Shown here in pieces: positions 16,616 through 25,064 of a DNA stretch of 64,000 bases. The DNA comes from Nocardia goodfellowii. Lineage in GTDB: Bacteria > Actinomycetota > Actinomycetes > Mycobacteriales > Mycobacteriaceae. The first letter of the stretch is position 1; the number at the start of each line of letters is the position of its first letter. Under the pieces are notes generated by a model. That model was not told the DNA's origin, did no database searches, and worked only from the letters and a program-made list of their open reading frames with translations. The stretch spans positions 7,440,001 through 7,504,000 of the forward strand of contig NZ_JAGGMR010000001.1 in assembly GCF_017875645.1 (NCBI RefSeq), written 5' to 3'. The position numbers and the translations under genes were made by a program.

Positions 16616-18616
16616 CTACTTGTCGTAGCCGTCTCCGCCGCCGGAGCCGCCCGAATCGCCGGAGGACGAAGTTCCGCTAAATGAATCGCCGGAAGAGGAG
16701 GTACCCGACGACGTTCCGTTGCTGGACGTGCCCGAGGAGGACGTGCCGCTGGAGGAGGTGCCGGAAGAGGTGTCGCTCGTCGAGGTGCCCGAGGAGGAAG
16801 TTCCGTTCGATGAGGTTCCGGTGGAAGTGCCCATGCCCGAGGACGAGTCGGAGTTGGTGCCGCCGGAGTTCGCGCCACCGCCGGAGGTGTCGCCGGAAGA
16901 CGTTCCGCTGGAGGACGTTCCGTTCGAGGCGCCGGTTCCGCCGGAGGAGGGGGTACTGGCTCCGGTGCCTGCGCTCGGGGTACTTGCCCCTGTGCCAGCG
17001 CTCGGGGTACTCGCACCTGTGCCAGCGCTCGGGGTACTCGCTCCCGTGCCAGCGCTCGGCGTACTGGCACCCGTGCCTGCGCTCGGGATGGACGCGCCGG
17101 TGTCTGTTGTGGGTGCGGACGGCAGCGAAACCGCTGGCACCGCAGAGGAACTGGCTGCTTGATCCGCGGGCAAGCTGACGCTGGGGATCGGGTTGGCGGC
17201 CGGTGGGACCGCAGGGCCCGGAGCCGGGTTCGGGGCCGGCGCGGGGTTCGGGGCCGGCGCGACAGGCACGGGCTTGGAACGCCCGAAGGGGAGCGGATTG
17301 GTGAATCTGGCGGGGTTCGCGTACAGCGTGCCCGTGGAACGCGCTGTGCCACAACAGTCCTGCTGCCGTTCAACCCTCGAGCGGGTCGATTCGGACATGG
17401 TGGGGCCCTGGGGTCTCTCCGCTTGCGGACCCGCCTGGGTGACGGCCGACCCGGCAGGGAGTCCGCTGGCGTAGCCGACCAGGGTCGCCTCGACCGCTCG
17501 ACGGGGTACGCCTGCCGCGAGACTCAGGTCGAGCATCACATCGCCGCTGGGCTCGTACAGTAGGACGTCGCTGGACGGCCCGAGGTTCGGAAAGTGCTCC
17601 AGCAAGGGCGACAGGTCCGGATCGACGCCGCCCCCGAACACCGTGGCCGCCGACAGGGCCAACGCGGAAGCGACTGCGGCGCTGGAGAATACGGCAACCC
17701 GGGGTGGATGCTGCGGGCCCTCGGTGGGCGCGAAGATCCGCACGGCGAACTGCGCGGCGCCGGCGGCGACAACTTGCCCGGGATCGGCCGACACCACCAC
17801 CGGTCGGCCCAGTTCGGCCAGGGTCCGCGCGACCTCTCGCGGCCGGGCGGCGCCGCCCACCACCAGGATCCGATCGATGTCGGACAGCGTGCGCCCACTG
17901 CCGCGCACACACTGCCGCACGAGATCGAAGGACTTGCGGATATGCGCCGTCCGTAACGCGTCGACATCGCTGATCGACATCGACGACACCAGCCCGTCCG
18001 GGGTACTGCCACGGGCGCAGCGGGCGATCCGCGCTCCGAGCGGTCGACCGCCGAATTCGTAGGAGCGCAACGGCTTTCCGATGATCGGATGGTTGTCCCA
18101 ATCCGGCCCGACCCGGACGACAGCCACATCGAGACTGTTGCCGCCGAGGTCGTAGACCAGGACGAAGCCCGGCTCGAACGGCCCGTACTCGGTTTCCAGC
18201 CACTCCGCGGCTGCGACAGGCTCGGGCACCAGCATCACGTCGCGGGCACCCGCGAGGTCTAATGCCTGGCGTAATAGGCGCACCTGTTTGTCCGAGTAGA
18301 TTGCGGGATAGGTGGAGACGGCCCCCGCGATGGGCTCCTCCGTACCGGCCACCAGCCCGTCGACCACCGCCGCGACCATATTCGCGGGCGAGAACAGCCG
18401 GCCGCCGACGACCACCGATTCCGGATCGCGGGCAAGATCCGCGAAATCGCTGATAGCCGTGCTGAATTGGGGCGCACCACCGACCTGGGCGACGCCCACC
18501 CCGTCGAAGGTCACCGCCGTGCGCCGGGTGCGCACCGATGGGCGCGGACGCCCACCGGTCACCATGGCGGATACGGAGTTCACTGAACCGATGCTCAAAC
18601 CCAGCACTGTAGTCAT
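16616..18616 (-). CDS. Membrane-anchored Hsp70-like protein with Ser/Thr/Gly-rich repeat tail
   Basis: 666-aa protein. An actin-fold Hsp70-like ATPase domain spans about 1-300: VLGLSIGSVNSVSA phosphate-1, VLVYDLGGNSLDVAVV phosphate-2, ILVVGGAARPREVA adenosine motif. The substrate-binding domain is missing. A single hydrophobic segment follows at about 310-328 (VASALALSAATVFGGG), then a Pro/Ala linker, six nonapeptide repeats (TGASTPSAG) and a Ser/Thr/Gly-rich tail ending DGYDK. Inferred topology: cytosolic ATPase, one membrane pass, exposed low-complexity tail. It is not a canonical DnaK. A second homologue with no long tail is at 22667-23869. Confidence 0.8.
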   Translation of the reverse strand: MTTVLGLSIGSVNSVSAMVTGGRPRPSVRTRRTAVTFDGVGVAQVGGAPQFSTAISDFADLARDPESVVVGGRLFSPANMVAAVVDGLVAGTEEPIAGAVSTYPAIYSDKQVRLLRQALDLAGARDVMLVPEPVAAAEWLETEYGPFEPGFVLVYDLGGNSLDVAVVRVGPDWDNHPIIGKPLRSYEFGGRPLGARIARCARGSTPDGLVSSMSISDVDALRTAHIRKSFDLVRQCVRGSGRTLSDIDRILVVGGAARPREVARTLAELGRPVVVSADPGQVVAAGAAQFAVRIFAPTEGPQHPPRVAVFSSAAVASALALSAATVFGGGVDPDLSPLLEHFPNLGPSSDVLLYEPSGDVMLDLSLAAGVPRRAVEATLVGYASGLPAGSAVTQAGPQAERPQGPTMSESTRSRVERQQDCCGTARSTGTLYANPARFTNPLPFGRSKPVPVAPAPNPAPAPNPAPGPAVPPAANPIPSVSLPADQAASSSAVPAVSLPSAPTTDTGASIPSAGTGASTPSAGTGASTPSAGTGASTPSAGTGASTPSAGTGASTPSSGGTGASNGTSSSGTSSGDTSGGGANSGGTNSDSSSGMGTSTGTSSNGTSSSGTSTSDTSSGTSSSGTSSSGTSSNGTSSGTSSSGDSFSGTSSSGDSGGSGGGDGYDK
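16940..17101 (-). repeat. 27-bp tandem repeat (6 copies) in the Hsp70-like gene
   Basis: Six in-frame copies of a 27-bp unit encode TGAS(T/I)PS(A/S)G. The central four copies give identical peptides and differ only at synonymous positions, consistent with recent amplification. The high identity makes copy number likely to vary between strains. Confidence 0.9.
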
Positions 18617-19128
18617 TTCGCTATCCCGTCAACGCACCGTGACCACGTCCAGCACACAGTCGAACCATGTGGCCGCGGTCGTCTTCCAAACAGCTCCCAC
18701 AGGTTAACTGGTAAGGCGTCGTTTTCGAATTCGAATTGATATGAAACGTTTGGGTTCCGACCGTTCTGAACCATACGTCCAGGTAGATCGGCTGTCGAAA
18801 AACAGTCCAGCCCCCTGTACAGATAGGGATTCACCCGTACCGCCCTGGATTCCGCAATCATCCAGCGACCCAAAACAATACGGCCGGTCGGCTTGAAACG
18901 CGGCCCCGGTCGGCACCTGGACAAGCCGGGCATCACACACCGACTAGTCGGTAACCAAGGTATTGCCGCTCCATCCAACGGGGTCCAGCGGGGAGGCCGC
19001 ACCCAATGCATGACGCGTCAAACGCGAGGACTGATTTCCGCCAGCTTCAGTACGGCCACTGCGATTGACTGACTTCGGCGACGAGCTCAACCGAGCTGGA
19101 TTCGCAAGCAACAGAAGGGATATCGACA
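18617..19128. other. 512-base region without a recognisable gene
   Basis: Divergent gap between the Hsp70-like gene (-) and the SDR gene (+). It contains a small AT-richer island with a 12-bp perfect palindrome TTCGAATTCGAA (18724-18735). The short open frames across it have no ribosome site and no recognisable product. Promoters for both neighbours must lie here, but I cannot place them with confidence. Confidence 0.5.
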
Positions 19129-19905
19129 ATGTCGACACGGTTCGCGAACAAGGTCGTGCTCATCACCGGCGCCAGCTCGGGCGTCGGGAAGGCCCTGGCC
19201 ATCCGGGTGGCGGCCGAAGGAGCGGCGGTGGTCCTGGGTGCGCGGGGCAAGGACGCCGGCGAGCGGGTGGCAGCCGATATCCGCGCCGGGGGCGGCCGGG
19301 CGCTGTTCGTCCCCACCGATGTGACCGTCGAGGCGGACGTGGCTCGCCTCACGCAGGCGGCGCTCACCGAATACGGCCGCCTGGACGCGGCGTTCAACAA
19401 CGCGGGCGCCGTGCTGGCCTATGGCCCCGTCTCGGCGGCCGAGGCGGGCGGCGTCGCGGAACAGGACTGGCGCGCCGACCTGGAACTCAACCTGACCAGC
19501 GTGTTCTTCGGTATGCGGCACCAGGTTCCGGCGATCCTCGGTTCCGGCGGCGGCGCCATCCTGAACAACGCTTCGAATCTGGGTGTGGTCGGCATGGGTT
19601 CGGTGGCACCGTATGTCGCCGCCAAGCACGGCGTCGTGGGTCTGACCCGCGCGGTCGCGCTGGAGACCGCCGAGCAGGGCGTGCGGGTCAACGCGATCGC
19701 CTCGGGTGCGATCGATACTCCGGCGTTCCGCGCCTCGATGGGGGCGACGCCGGAGGGCGAAGCCGCTGTGGCGGCCATGCACCCGATGGGCCGGATCAGC
19801 CGGCCGGAGGAGATCGCGTCGTTCTGCGCCTACCTGCTCAGCGACGAAGCCAGCTTCGTCACGGGCGCGGCATTGTCGATCGACGGTGGCTTCACCGCAC
19901 GCTGA
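19129..19905 (+). CDS. Short-chain dehydrogenase/reductase (SDR)
   Basis: 258-aa classical SDR. The Rossmann motif is TGASSGVG (13-20), NNAG is at 90-93 and the catalytic set is Ser149, Tyr162 and Lys166 (YVAAK). The C-terminal IDGGFTAR is typical. The Arg after the first strand (LGARGK) favours NADP(H). Substrate unknown. The ribosome site is agaaggga upstream of the ATG. It is monocistronic, ending in a strong hairpin shared with the convergent ferredoxin reductase gene. Confidence 0.92.
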   Translation: MSTRFANKVVLITGASSGVGKALAIRVAAEGAAVVLGARGKDAGERVAADIRAGGGRALFVPTDVTVEADVARLTQAALTEYGRLDAAFNNAGAVLAYGPVSAAEAGGVAEQDWRADLELNLTSVFFGMRHQVPAILGSGGGAILNNASNLGVVGMGSVAPYVAAKHGVVGLTRAVALETAEQGVRVNAIASGAIDTPAFRASMGATPEGEAAVAAMHPMGRISRPEEIASFCAYLLSDEASFVTGAALSIDGGFTAR

Positions 19906-19924
19906 CCGTCGTACCCGGAAATAA

Positions 19925-19959
19925 GTCGTCCCGGCATGGACTCAGCATGCCGGGACGAC
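19925..19959. terminator. Bidirectional terminator hairpin
   Basis: GTCGTCCCGGCATG (19925-19938) pairs perfectly with 19946-19959 around a 7-base loop, between the convergent SDR and ferredoxin reductase genes. Confidence 0.8.
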
Positions 19960-19967
19960 GGTACTGC

Positions 19968-21551
19968 TCAGGCGCGAGCGAGCAAGCGCCGCAACGGATT
20001 TCGACGTTGCACCGTGCCGGTCGCCTGGACGGCGGGTTGACGCGCCCGAACGAGGCGATCGAATTCCATCGCGCTGCCTTCGGGCCGGCGCAGGCGTCCG
20101 GCGTTGAAATCATCGGCCAGCTGCTGCACCGTCTGCTGTGCGCAGGATTTGTTGGTGCCGATGAAGCCGGTCGGGCCACGCTTGATCCAGCCGGTGACAT
20201 AGGCGCCGGGGAACACCGCGCCACCGGGCTGCTCCAGCACCCGGCCATCCAGATTCGGAATCACGTTGGCGCGCTCGTCGAAAGGCAGACCCGGCAGCGG
20301 GACACCGCGGTAGCCCACGGAGGCGAGCACCAGACCCGCCTCGAGTTTCTCGGTCTCGCCGGTGGCCACCGCGCGAAGCACTCCGTCGGCGTCCGCGACG
20401 AGTTCGTTGCGGCTCACGCGCACACCGGTCACGCGTTCGGAACCGAGAATCTCGGTGGGAGAAGCCAAGTACCGGAACACGATTCGCTTGCGTTTGCCCG
20501 ACGGGCGCGCGGCCACCCCGTGCAGCAACTTGAGCTTCTGCGTCACGTGGAAGGGCAGTTCTCCGCCGAGTTCCGGCAGTGCTCCCTCGATCGCGATGTC
20601 GACCTCCGAACCCAGCAGACCGACGAATTCCGGGACGGTGAAAGCGGATTCGGCCGGACCGCGACGACCGAGGATGACGACTTCCTCGACTTTGCTGTCC
20701 CGCAACGCCCGCAGCGCGTACGGCGCGATATCGGTGCCCGCCAGCGCTTCCGGATCACTGGTCAGGATTCGGGCCACATCGAGGGCCACGTTGCCGTTGC
20801 CGACGATGATCGCGCGCCGCTGCGACAGGTCGATGCTGTCGTCCGCGTGGTCGGGATGCCCGTTGTACCAGGCCACGAAGTCGGTGGCGGAGGTACTGCC
20901 CGGCAGGCCCTCTCCGGGTATCCCCAGCTTACGGTCCGACGACGCGCCGACCGCGTAGATCACCGCGTGGAAGTGCCCCAGCAGTTCCTCGTGCGAAACA
21001 TGCTTGCCCACTTCGACATTGAGGTACGAGGTGAATCCGGGCTGTTCGGAGATCACGTCGAAGAGCCCGCTCACCTGCCGGGTCCGGCCGTGATCCGGGG
21101 CAACGCCGTGGCGGGCCAGGCCGTAGGGCACCGGCAACCGATCGAACACCGACACCGACACGTCGGGCTGGGTCAGCAGCTCGTCGGCGGCATACATGGC
21201 CGACGGACCGGAACCGACGATGGCGACCCGGAGGGGCTCGTGGTCGGTCTGGATCTCGGGCGCGGGCACCGGGCGGGCCAGCAGCGGCCGCGGGCGCGAC
21301 TCCCGATAGAAGTCCGCGTTGATCTCGATGAACGGCAACTGCGCGTCGGTCAGCTTCTTCGACGAGGAGATCGCGTCGACCGGGCAGGCCGAAGCGCACG
21401 CGCCGCAGTCGACGCAGGCCTTCGGGTCGACGTACAGCATCTCCGCCGTCCGGAAATCCGGCTCGTCGGGCGTGGGATGGATGCAGTTGACCGGGCAGGC
21501 GTAGACGCAGGACGCGTCGCTGCAGCAGCTCTGGGTGACGACGTACGGCAT
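19968..21551 (-). CDS. fprB: Ferredoxin fused to ferredoxin-NADP+ reductase (FprB type)
   Basis: 527-aa fusion. The N-terminal 7Fe-type ferredoxin domain (residues 1-75) has Cys9, 15, 19 and 23, and Cys46, 49, 52 and 56. An adrenodoxin-reductase-like FAD/NADP domain follows, with FAD motif VAIVGSGPSAMYAADEL near 110 and NADP motif IIVGNGNVALDVAR. It passes electrons from NADPH via FAD to its own iron-sulfur clusters. It lies 4 bases downstream of an AurF-like diiron oxygenase on the same strand, an arrangement also known for M. tuberculosis fprB and its neighbour. It is probably that enzyme's electron donor. Confidence 0.93.
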   Translation of the reverse strand: MPYVVTQSCCSDASCVYACPVNCIHPTPDEPDFRTAEMLYVDPKACVDCGACASACPVDAISSSKKLTDAQLPFIEINADFYRESRPRPLLARPVPAPEIQTDHEPLRVAIVGSGPSAMYAADELLTQPDVSVSVFDRLPVPYGLARHGVAPDHGRTRQVSGLFDVISEQPGFTSYLNVEVGKHVSHEELLGHFHAVIYAVGASSDRKLGIPGEGLPGSTSATDFVAWYNGHPDHADDSIDLSQRRAIIVGNGNVALDVARILTSDPEALAGTDIAPYALRALRDSKVEEVVILGRRGPAESAFTVPEFVGLLGSEVDIAIEGALPELGGELPFHVTQKLKLLHGVAARPSGKRKRIVFRYLASPTEILGSERVTGVRVSRNELVADADGVLRAVATGETEKLEAGLVLASVGYRGVPLPGLPFDERANVIPNLDGRVLEQPGGAVFPGAYVTGWIKRGPTGFIGTNKSCAQQTVQQLADDFNAGRLRRPEGSAMEFDRLVRARQPAVQATGTVQRRNPLRRLLARA

Positions 21552-21555
21552 GAAC

Positions 21556-22560
21556 TCAGCCGGCCTTGACCGAACGCAGCGGCTCGGAGCGGTAGCGGGT
21601 GGTGTGACCGTCGATGCCGAGGGCCTTCCAGACGCGCTTGGCGAGCGGGTTCATCAGGCCGATGTCCTTGGCCAGCGTGCGCACATCGCCGAAGAAGTCG
21701 CTGAACTCCTGCTTGGCTTCCTTGGTCCCGTAGAACAGTTCCTTGCGGACGTAATCCGGGATGTCGAACTCGCGCCAGAACGAGCGCGGCGGGGTGTAGA
21801 TCGAGCGGCCCAGGATGAACATGACGATCGGCATGGCGATCGAGAGCACGAACCGGTTGGCCGCGTTCGTCTCGGGCACGTGGTTCTTCAGGAACTCGTG
21901 CGCGAAGGAGATATGGCGTGCCTCTTCGGCGACATGGATCGCCATGACGCCGCGCATGATCGGATGCACTTCCTCGCCGGAACGCAGGATCGCCTTCTGG
22001 ATGTGATCGATCGGCTCCTCACCGGCCAGCACGGCCATGAAGAACAGGTTCGGGAACAGCGCGGCCACGGGAGCGCCGATGTACTTGAACTTGCGCACCA
22101 GCGGGCCCATACCGGGCACGTCGATGCCGATCCGGTTCACCATCTCCTGGAACATCAGGGTGTGGTTGTGCTCCTCGATCATCTCGTGGGAGCAGTAGCG
22201 GAATTCGGGATCGCCGTTGGGTAGGCCGAAGCTGTGCGTCACCATGCCGCTGATCAGGATGGACTCGAATTGCAAGCCGACCTTGGCCACATTGGCCTGG
22301 CGGTACTTGCCGATGGCGATCTTCACCTCGTCCGGCAGCGCCTGATACCAGGGATGGCGACCGAGGGAGTCACCGGACTTGGGCAGGATCCAGCGTTCCT
22401 CGCCGGCGTCGGCCGCGAAATCGGGGTTGTCCCAATCGATATCCTCGAACGGGTCGAAGTGCTTGTTGACCGAACCTTCGGACAGCAACAGCAGTTTCGC
22501 GGCGTATTCCTGCGCCTTCTCCAGATCTGGATCGACGGCGGGGGTCACGGATGCGGACAT
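21556..22560 (-). CDS. AurF-like diiron N-oxygenase family protein
   Basis: About 334 aa of the AurF/CmlI-type non-heme diiron family. Candidate ligands are Glu99 (QFES), Glu130-x2-His133 (EEHNH), Glu182 (GEEPID) and His209-x3-Glu213-x2-His216 (HVAEEARH), the expected EX2H plus HX3EX2H pattern. Characterised members oxidise aryl amines to nitro groups; this substrate is unknown. The ATG at 22560 follows aggaagg at slightly long spacing; an ATG at 22581 would add seven residues. An inverted repeat overlaps the upstream promoter region. It is in an operon with fprB. Confidence 0.88.
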   Translation of the reverse strand: MSASVTPAVDPDLEKAQEYAAKLLLLSEGSVNKHFDPFEDIDWDNPDFAADAGEERWILPKSGDSLGRHPWYQALPDEVKIAIGKYRQANVAKVGLQFESILISGMVTHSFGLPNGDPEFRYCSHEMIEEHNHTLMFQEMVNRIGIDVPGMGPLVRKFKYIGAPVAALFPNLFFMAVLAGEEPIDHIQKAILRSGEEVHPIMRGVMAIHVAEEARHISFAHEFLKNHVPETNAANRFVLSIAMPIVMFILGRSIYTPPRSFWREFDIPDYVRKELFYGTKEAKQEFSDFFGDVRTLAKDIGLMNPLAKRVWKALGIDGHTTRYRSEPLRSVKAG

Positions 22561-22601
22561 CGTCGTCACTGCCTTCCTCATGGGACCGATTTACGTGTTT
22601 C

Positions 22602-22619
22602 CCATAGTTACACCTATGG
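22602..22619 (-). promoter_or_regulatory. Inverted repeat at the AurF-fprB promoter
   Basis: CCATAG (22602-22607) and CTATGG (22614-22619) flank TTACAC, forming an 18-bp dyad about 42 bases upstream of the diiron gene. On the minus strand it contains TAACTAT, a plausible -10, so a bound repressor would block transcription. No regulator gene is adjacent. Confidence 0.5.
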
Positions 22620-22666
22620 CCGGTGACGTCAACCTGAGGCTCTTAGGACAGGTGGGAGATTTCCGG

Positions 22667-23869
22667 TCAGTGCACCCCCAAACCCGCGATGACGGCGTCC
22701 GCGGGCAGGGCGAAGGCGAGGGCGACACCGCCCGCGGACATACCCACGGCGGTCGCGGCCCTGGTCAGCCTGCGCCGGGTAAGCCGGGAGAACAGCAGCG
22801 CCCGGGTCGGGCGGGAACGCCGGCCGGACCGCGGGGTCGACCGCAACCACGCGGGGACCACCTCGGAGTCGGGACCCCTGCGGTGCGCGCCGGTCCGCCT
22901 GCGAACCTGCGACGGATCTTCCCGCGCGGCGGCCGTGCGGCGGGCGAGGATCGCGGCGCCATCGGCGATGGTGCGCTCGGGATCGGGGGCGATGACGACC
23001 GGCCGGGCCAGTTCCTCGGAGAGCACCTGCGGGACCTCGTCGGGTCTGGCCGCTCCCCCGACGACCAGCACGCAGTCCACGTCGGCCATCGTCACATCCG
23101 CCGCGCGCAGGCAGCGATAGACCAATTCCAGCGAGGCGCGCACGTGATCGGCGCGCAATTCATCCGCGGTCGCGCCGCGCACCGCCTCGGATAGATGGGC
23201 GGCCCGGCCGTTGGCGCCCGCTCGCGCGGCGACGAGCGAGCCGAAGGCCCGGCCGCCGAAGTCGGCCGAGCGCACCGGCATCCCGACGATCGGATTCTCC
23301 GGACAGCCCGCACCCACCCGGAGCAATGTGACGTCGAGACCCGACCCGCCCAGGTCGTAGATCAGCGCCAGCCCCGGCATGAGCGGGCCGTGCTCGGCCT
23401 CCAACCAGGCCGCGGCCGCGATCGGTTCGGCGACCAGCGCGACGCGATCCAGGCCGATCGCGTCCAAAGCCGCGCGCAGTTCACCCACTTGATGCTCGGT
23501 GTAGCCGACCGGATGGGTCAGTGTGATGCCCGCCGCGACCGCGCGTGGATCGCGCCGCGCCTCGACGATCAGGCAATCCGCCACGGTGGCAACGAGATCC
23601 GCGGGCGACAGCGCGCGGTGCCCCACCCGGGCGGAGGCGGCAGTGCGCTGGCTGAGATCGGCGAACTCGGTGATCGCGCGCCCGTGCTTGGGAATCATGC
23701 CGACTCGGGCCAGGCCGGTGCTGTCGAAGGTGAGGGTGGTGCGCCGGGTGACGGCGGGCGCGCGCTCGGCGGTGCGGCGCCTACCCGGCGGAGCTTTGGC
23801 CGTTCGATCGTCGGCCAGCGCGGAAACCGTGTTGACCGTACCGATGCTCAAACCGAGACCAACCGCCAT
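22667..23869 (-). CDS. Hsp70-like protein with C-terminal membrane segment
   Basis: About 400 aa, related to the gene at 16616-18616. Actin-fold motifs include GLGLSIGTVNTVSALADD, LALIYDLGGSGLDVTLL and VLVVGGAARPDEVPQVL. There is no substrate-binding domain. After the ATPase part come a basic Arg-rich linker (about 325-370) and a single hydrophobic C-terminal segment (MSAGGVALAFALPADAV). The start is taken at the ATG at 23869, which gives MAVGLGLSIG; the frame runs 14 codons further. It probably couples nucleotide state to a membrane site (inference). No J-protein or exchange factor is adjacent. Confidence 0.8.
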   Translation of the reverse strand: MAVGLGLSIGTVNTVSALADDRTAKAPPGRRRTAERAPAVTRRTTLTFDSTGLARVGMIPKHGRAITEFADLSQRTAASARVGHRALSPADLVATVADCLIVEARRDPRAVAAGITLTHPVGYTEHQVGELRAALDAIGLDRVALVAEPIAAAAWLEAEHGPLMPGLALIYDLGGSGLDVTLLRVGAGCPENPIVGMPVRSADFGGRAFGSLVAARAGANGRAAHLSEAVRGATADELRADHVRASLELVYRCLRAADVTMADVDCVLVVGGAARPDEVPQVLSEELARPVVIAPDPERTIADGAAILARRTAAAREDPSQVRRRTGAHRRGPDSEVVPAWLRSTPRSGRRSRPTRALLFSRLTRRRLTRAATAVGMSAGGVALAFALPADAVIAGLGVH

Positions 23870-24163
23870 CGCAACCACCTGATCGCCGAGCCGAGGTGCT
23901 TCGAACCTCACTCACGCAACCACTCCGCGACCCGCCTGCCAACCACCGGACATCCGGTTGTCCGCAATGCCACCGCACTGATACCTGTTGCATACCAGCC
24001 GCACCCACCGCGCTGACCTGCCCGAATCCCCAAGCCGACCGATCGGTCGCTGGATCTTGCTCTGGCGCGCCGGATTTCGGCGGCCGCCGGGCCAGGGTTG
24101 CCGACCGGCCGCGCGGATTCACAGCAACCGGGCGATACACGTTCTCGCACACCTAACCGCTCC
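23870..24163. other. Intergenic region, no gene recognised
   Basis: Between the Hsp70-like gene and the terminator of the secreted lysozyme-like gene. The small open frames on both strands overlap each other and lack ribosome sites. It should hold the promoter of the Hsp70-like gene, but no clear -10/-35 pair was found. Confidence 0.45.
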
Positions 24164-24213
24164 CCCCGCCGCTCCCGAGGGTCGTCCGCACGACCGGACC
24201 GGAAGCGGCGGGG
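24164..24213 (-). terminator. Compound hairpin terminator after the secreted protein gene
   Basis: CCCCGCCGCT (24164-24173) pairs with AGCGGCGGGG (24204-24213). The loop contains a nested hairpin (GTCGT 24181-24185 with ACGAC 24190-24194). It begins 7 bases after the stop at 24221. Confidence 0.65.
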
Positions 24214-24220
24214 CGAGCGG

Positions 24221-24838
24221 CTATTCCACGAGCAGCTTCAGCGTCAGATGCGCGGCCTGCTCCTGCCACTTGGCGTACGCGGTCGGGTATGCCGAGACCT
24301 GCGTTGCCTGTGCCGCCTCCCAGAGCGGGACCGACGAGTAATTCGGTGCGCTGTCCTCCAGCGCGTCCAGGAATGCGCCCGTGGCGTATTCGGGATCGGT
24401 CAATTGTTCCGGCGTGCCCCAGCCGGCCGAAGGGCGCTGTTGAAACAGTCCGAGCGAGTCGTAATCCACGGCTACGGTGAGATTTCGCAACGTCGATTCC
24501 TGCAACGCGGTGGCCAGCGCCACCACCGCCGCATAGGGCGGCATACCGCGGCGGGCCACGACCTCGACGATGCGGCGGGCATTGTGCAATTGCTCGGCAT
24601 TCGGATCGAAACGCTCTTGCTCGCCCTCGATTCCGGTGGGCAGCAGGTGCGCCAGGGTGAGCCCGGCATAGGGATCGGGGCAGGTGATCTCATGGCTCTT
24701 AACGGCCAATTCGACGGGCGGATCCGGAAGCCGCAGCCCCGCGGCACGGGCCGTGGTGACGGTGGCCGAATTGGCCGCGAAAACAACGATGACACAGCAG
24801 AGAGCAGTAGAAACAAACACGGGTAGTCGTGTCGTCAT
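24221..24838 (-). CDS. Secreted lysozyme-like (transglycosylase-fold) protein
   Basis: 205 aa with a Sec signal peptide (MTTRLPVFVSTALCCVIVVF then ANSATVTTARAAG). The mature part has NARRIVEVVARRGMPPYA, ATALQESTLRNL and DYDSLGLFQQRPSAGWGT. This QES/LFQQR pattern belongs to an actinobacterial family with a lysozyme-like fold, the Glu of QES being the likely catalytic acid. A role in peptidoglycan remodelling is inferred, not shown. The ATG at 24838 is preferred because ggagacc lies directly upstream; upstream ATGs at 24847 and 24901 are weaker. Confidence 0.75.
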   Translation of the reverse strand: MTTRLPVFVSTALCCVIVVFAANSATVTTARAAGLRLPDPPVELAVKSHEITCPDPYAGLTLAHLLPTGIEGEQERFDPNAEQLHNARRIVEVVARRGMPPYAAVVALATALQESTLRNLTVAVDYDSLGLFQQRPSAGWGTPEQLTDPEYATGAFLDALEDSAPNYSSVPLWEAAQATQVSAYPTAYAKWQEQAAHLTLKLLVE

Positions 24839-25064
24839 GGTCTCCATGCATTCTTTGCCGGCGCCTGGAGCAGAATTCCGCATACAACTTCCCCCGCGCA
24901 CGCGAAAAGGCTACGGCGAACGAATTGGAAGGTATTCAATTAGTGGCAGTATTCGACCACAACATTTACCGGGAATGGTTATTTCACCCGGCGTGTCGGC
25001 ACTGTCGAAAGGACGTGCGGCAGCGACAAATTACCCGCGGCAGCCGAAAACCATTGCGGCCGAA

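Noticed and set aside
18613..19011. Short minus-strand frames upstream of the Hsp70-like gene
   Set aside because: No ribosome site, atypical composition and no recognisable product; treated as non-coding.
24839..25064. AT-richer gap between cysA and the secreted protein gene as a possible small gene or RNA
   Set aside because: No convincing start or hairpin; it most likely holds only the promoter of the secreted protein gene.
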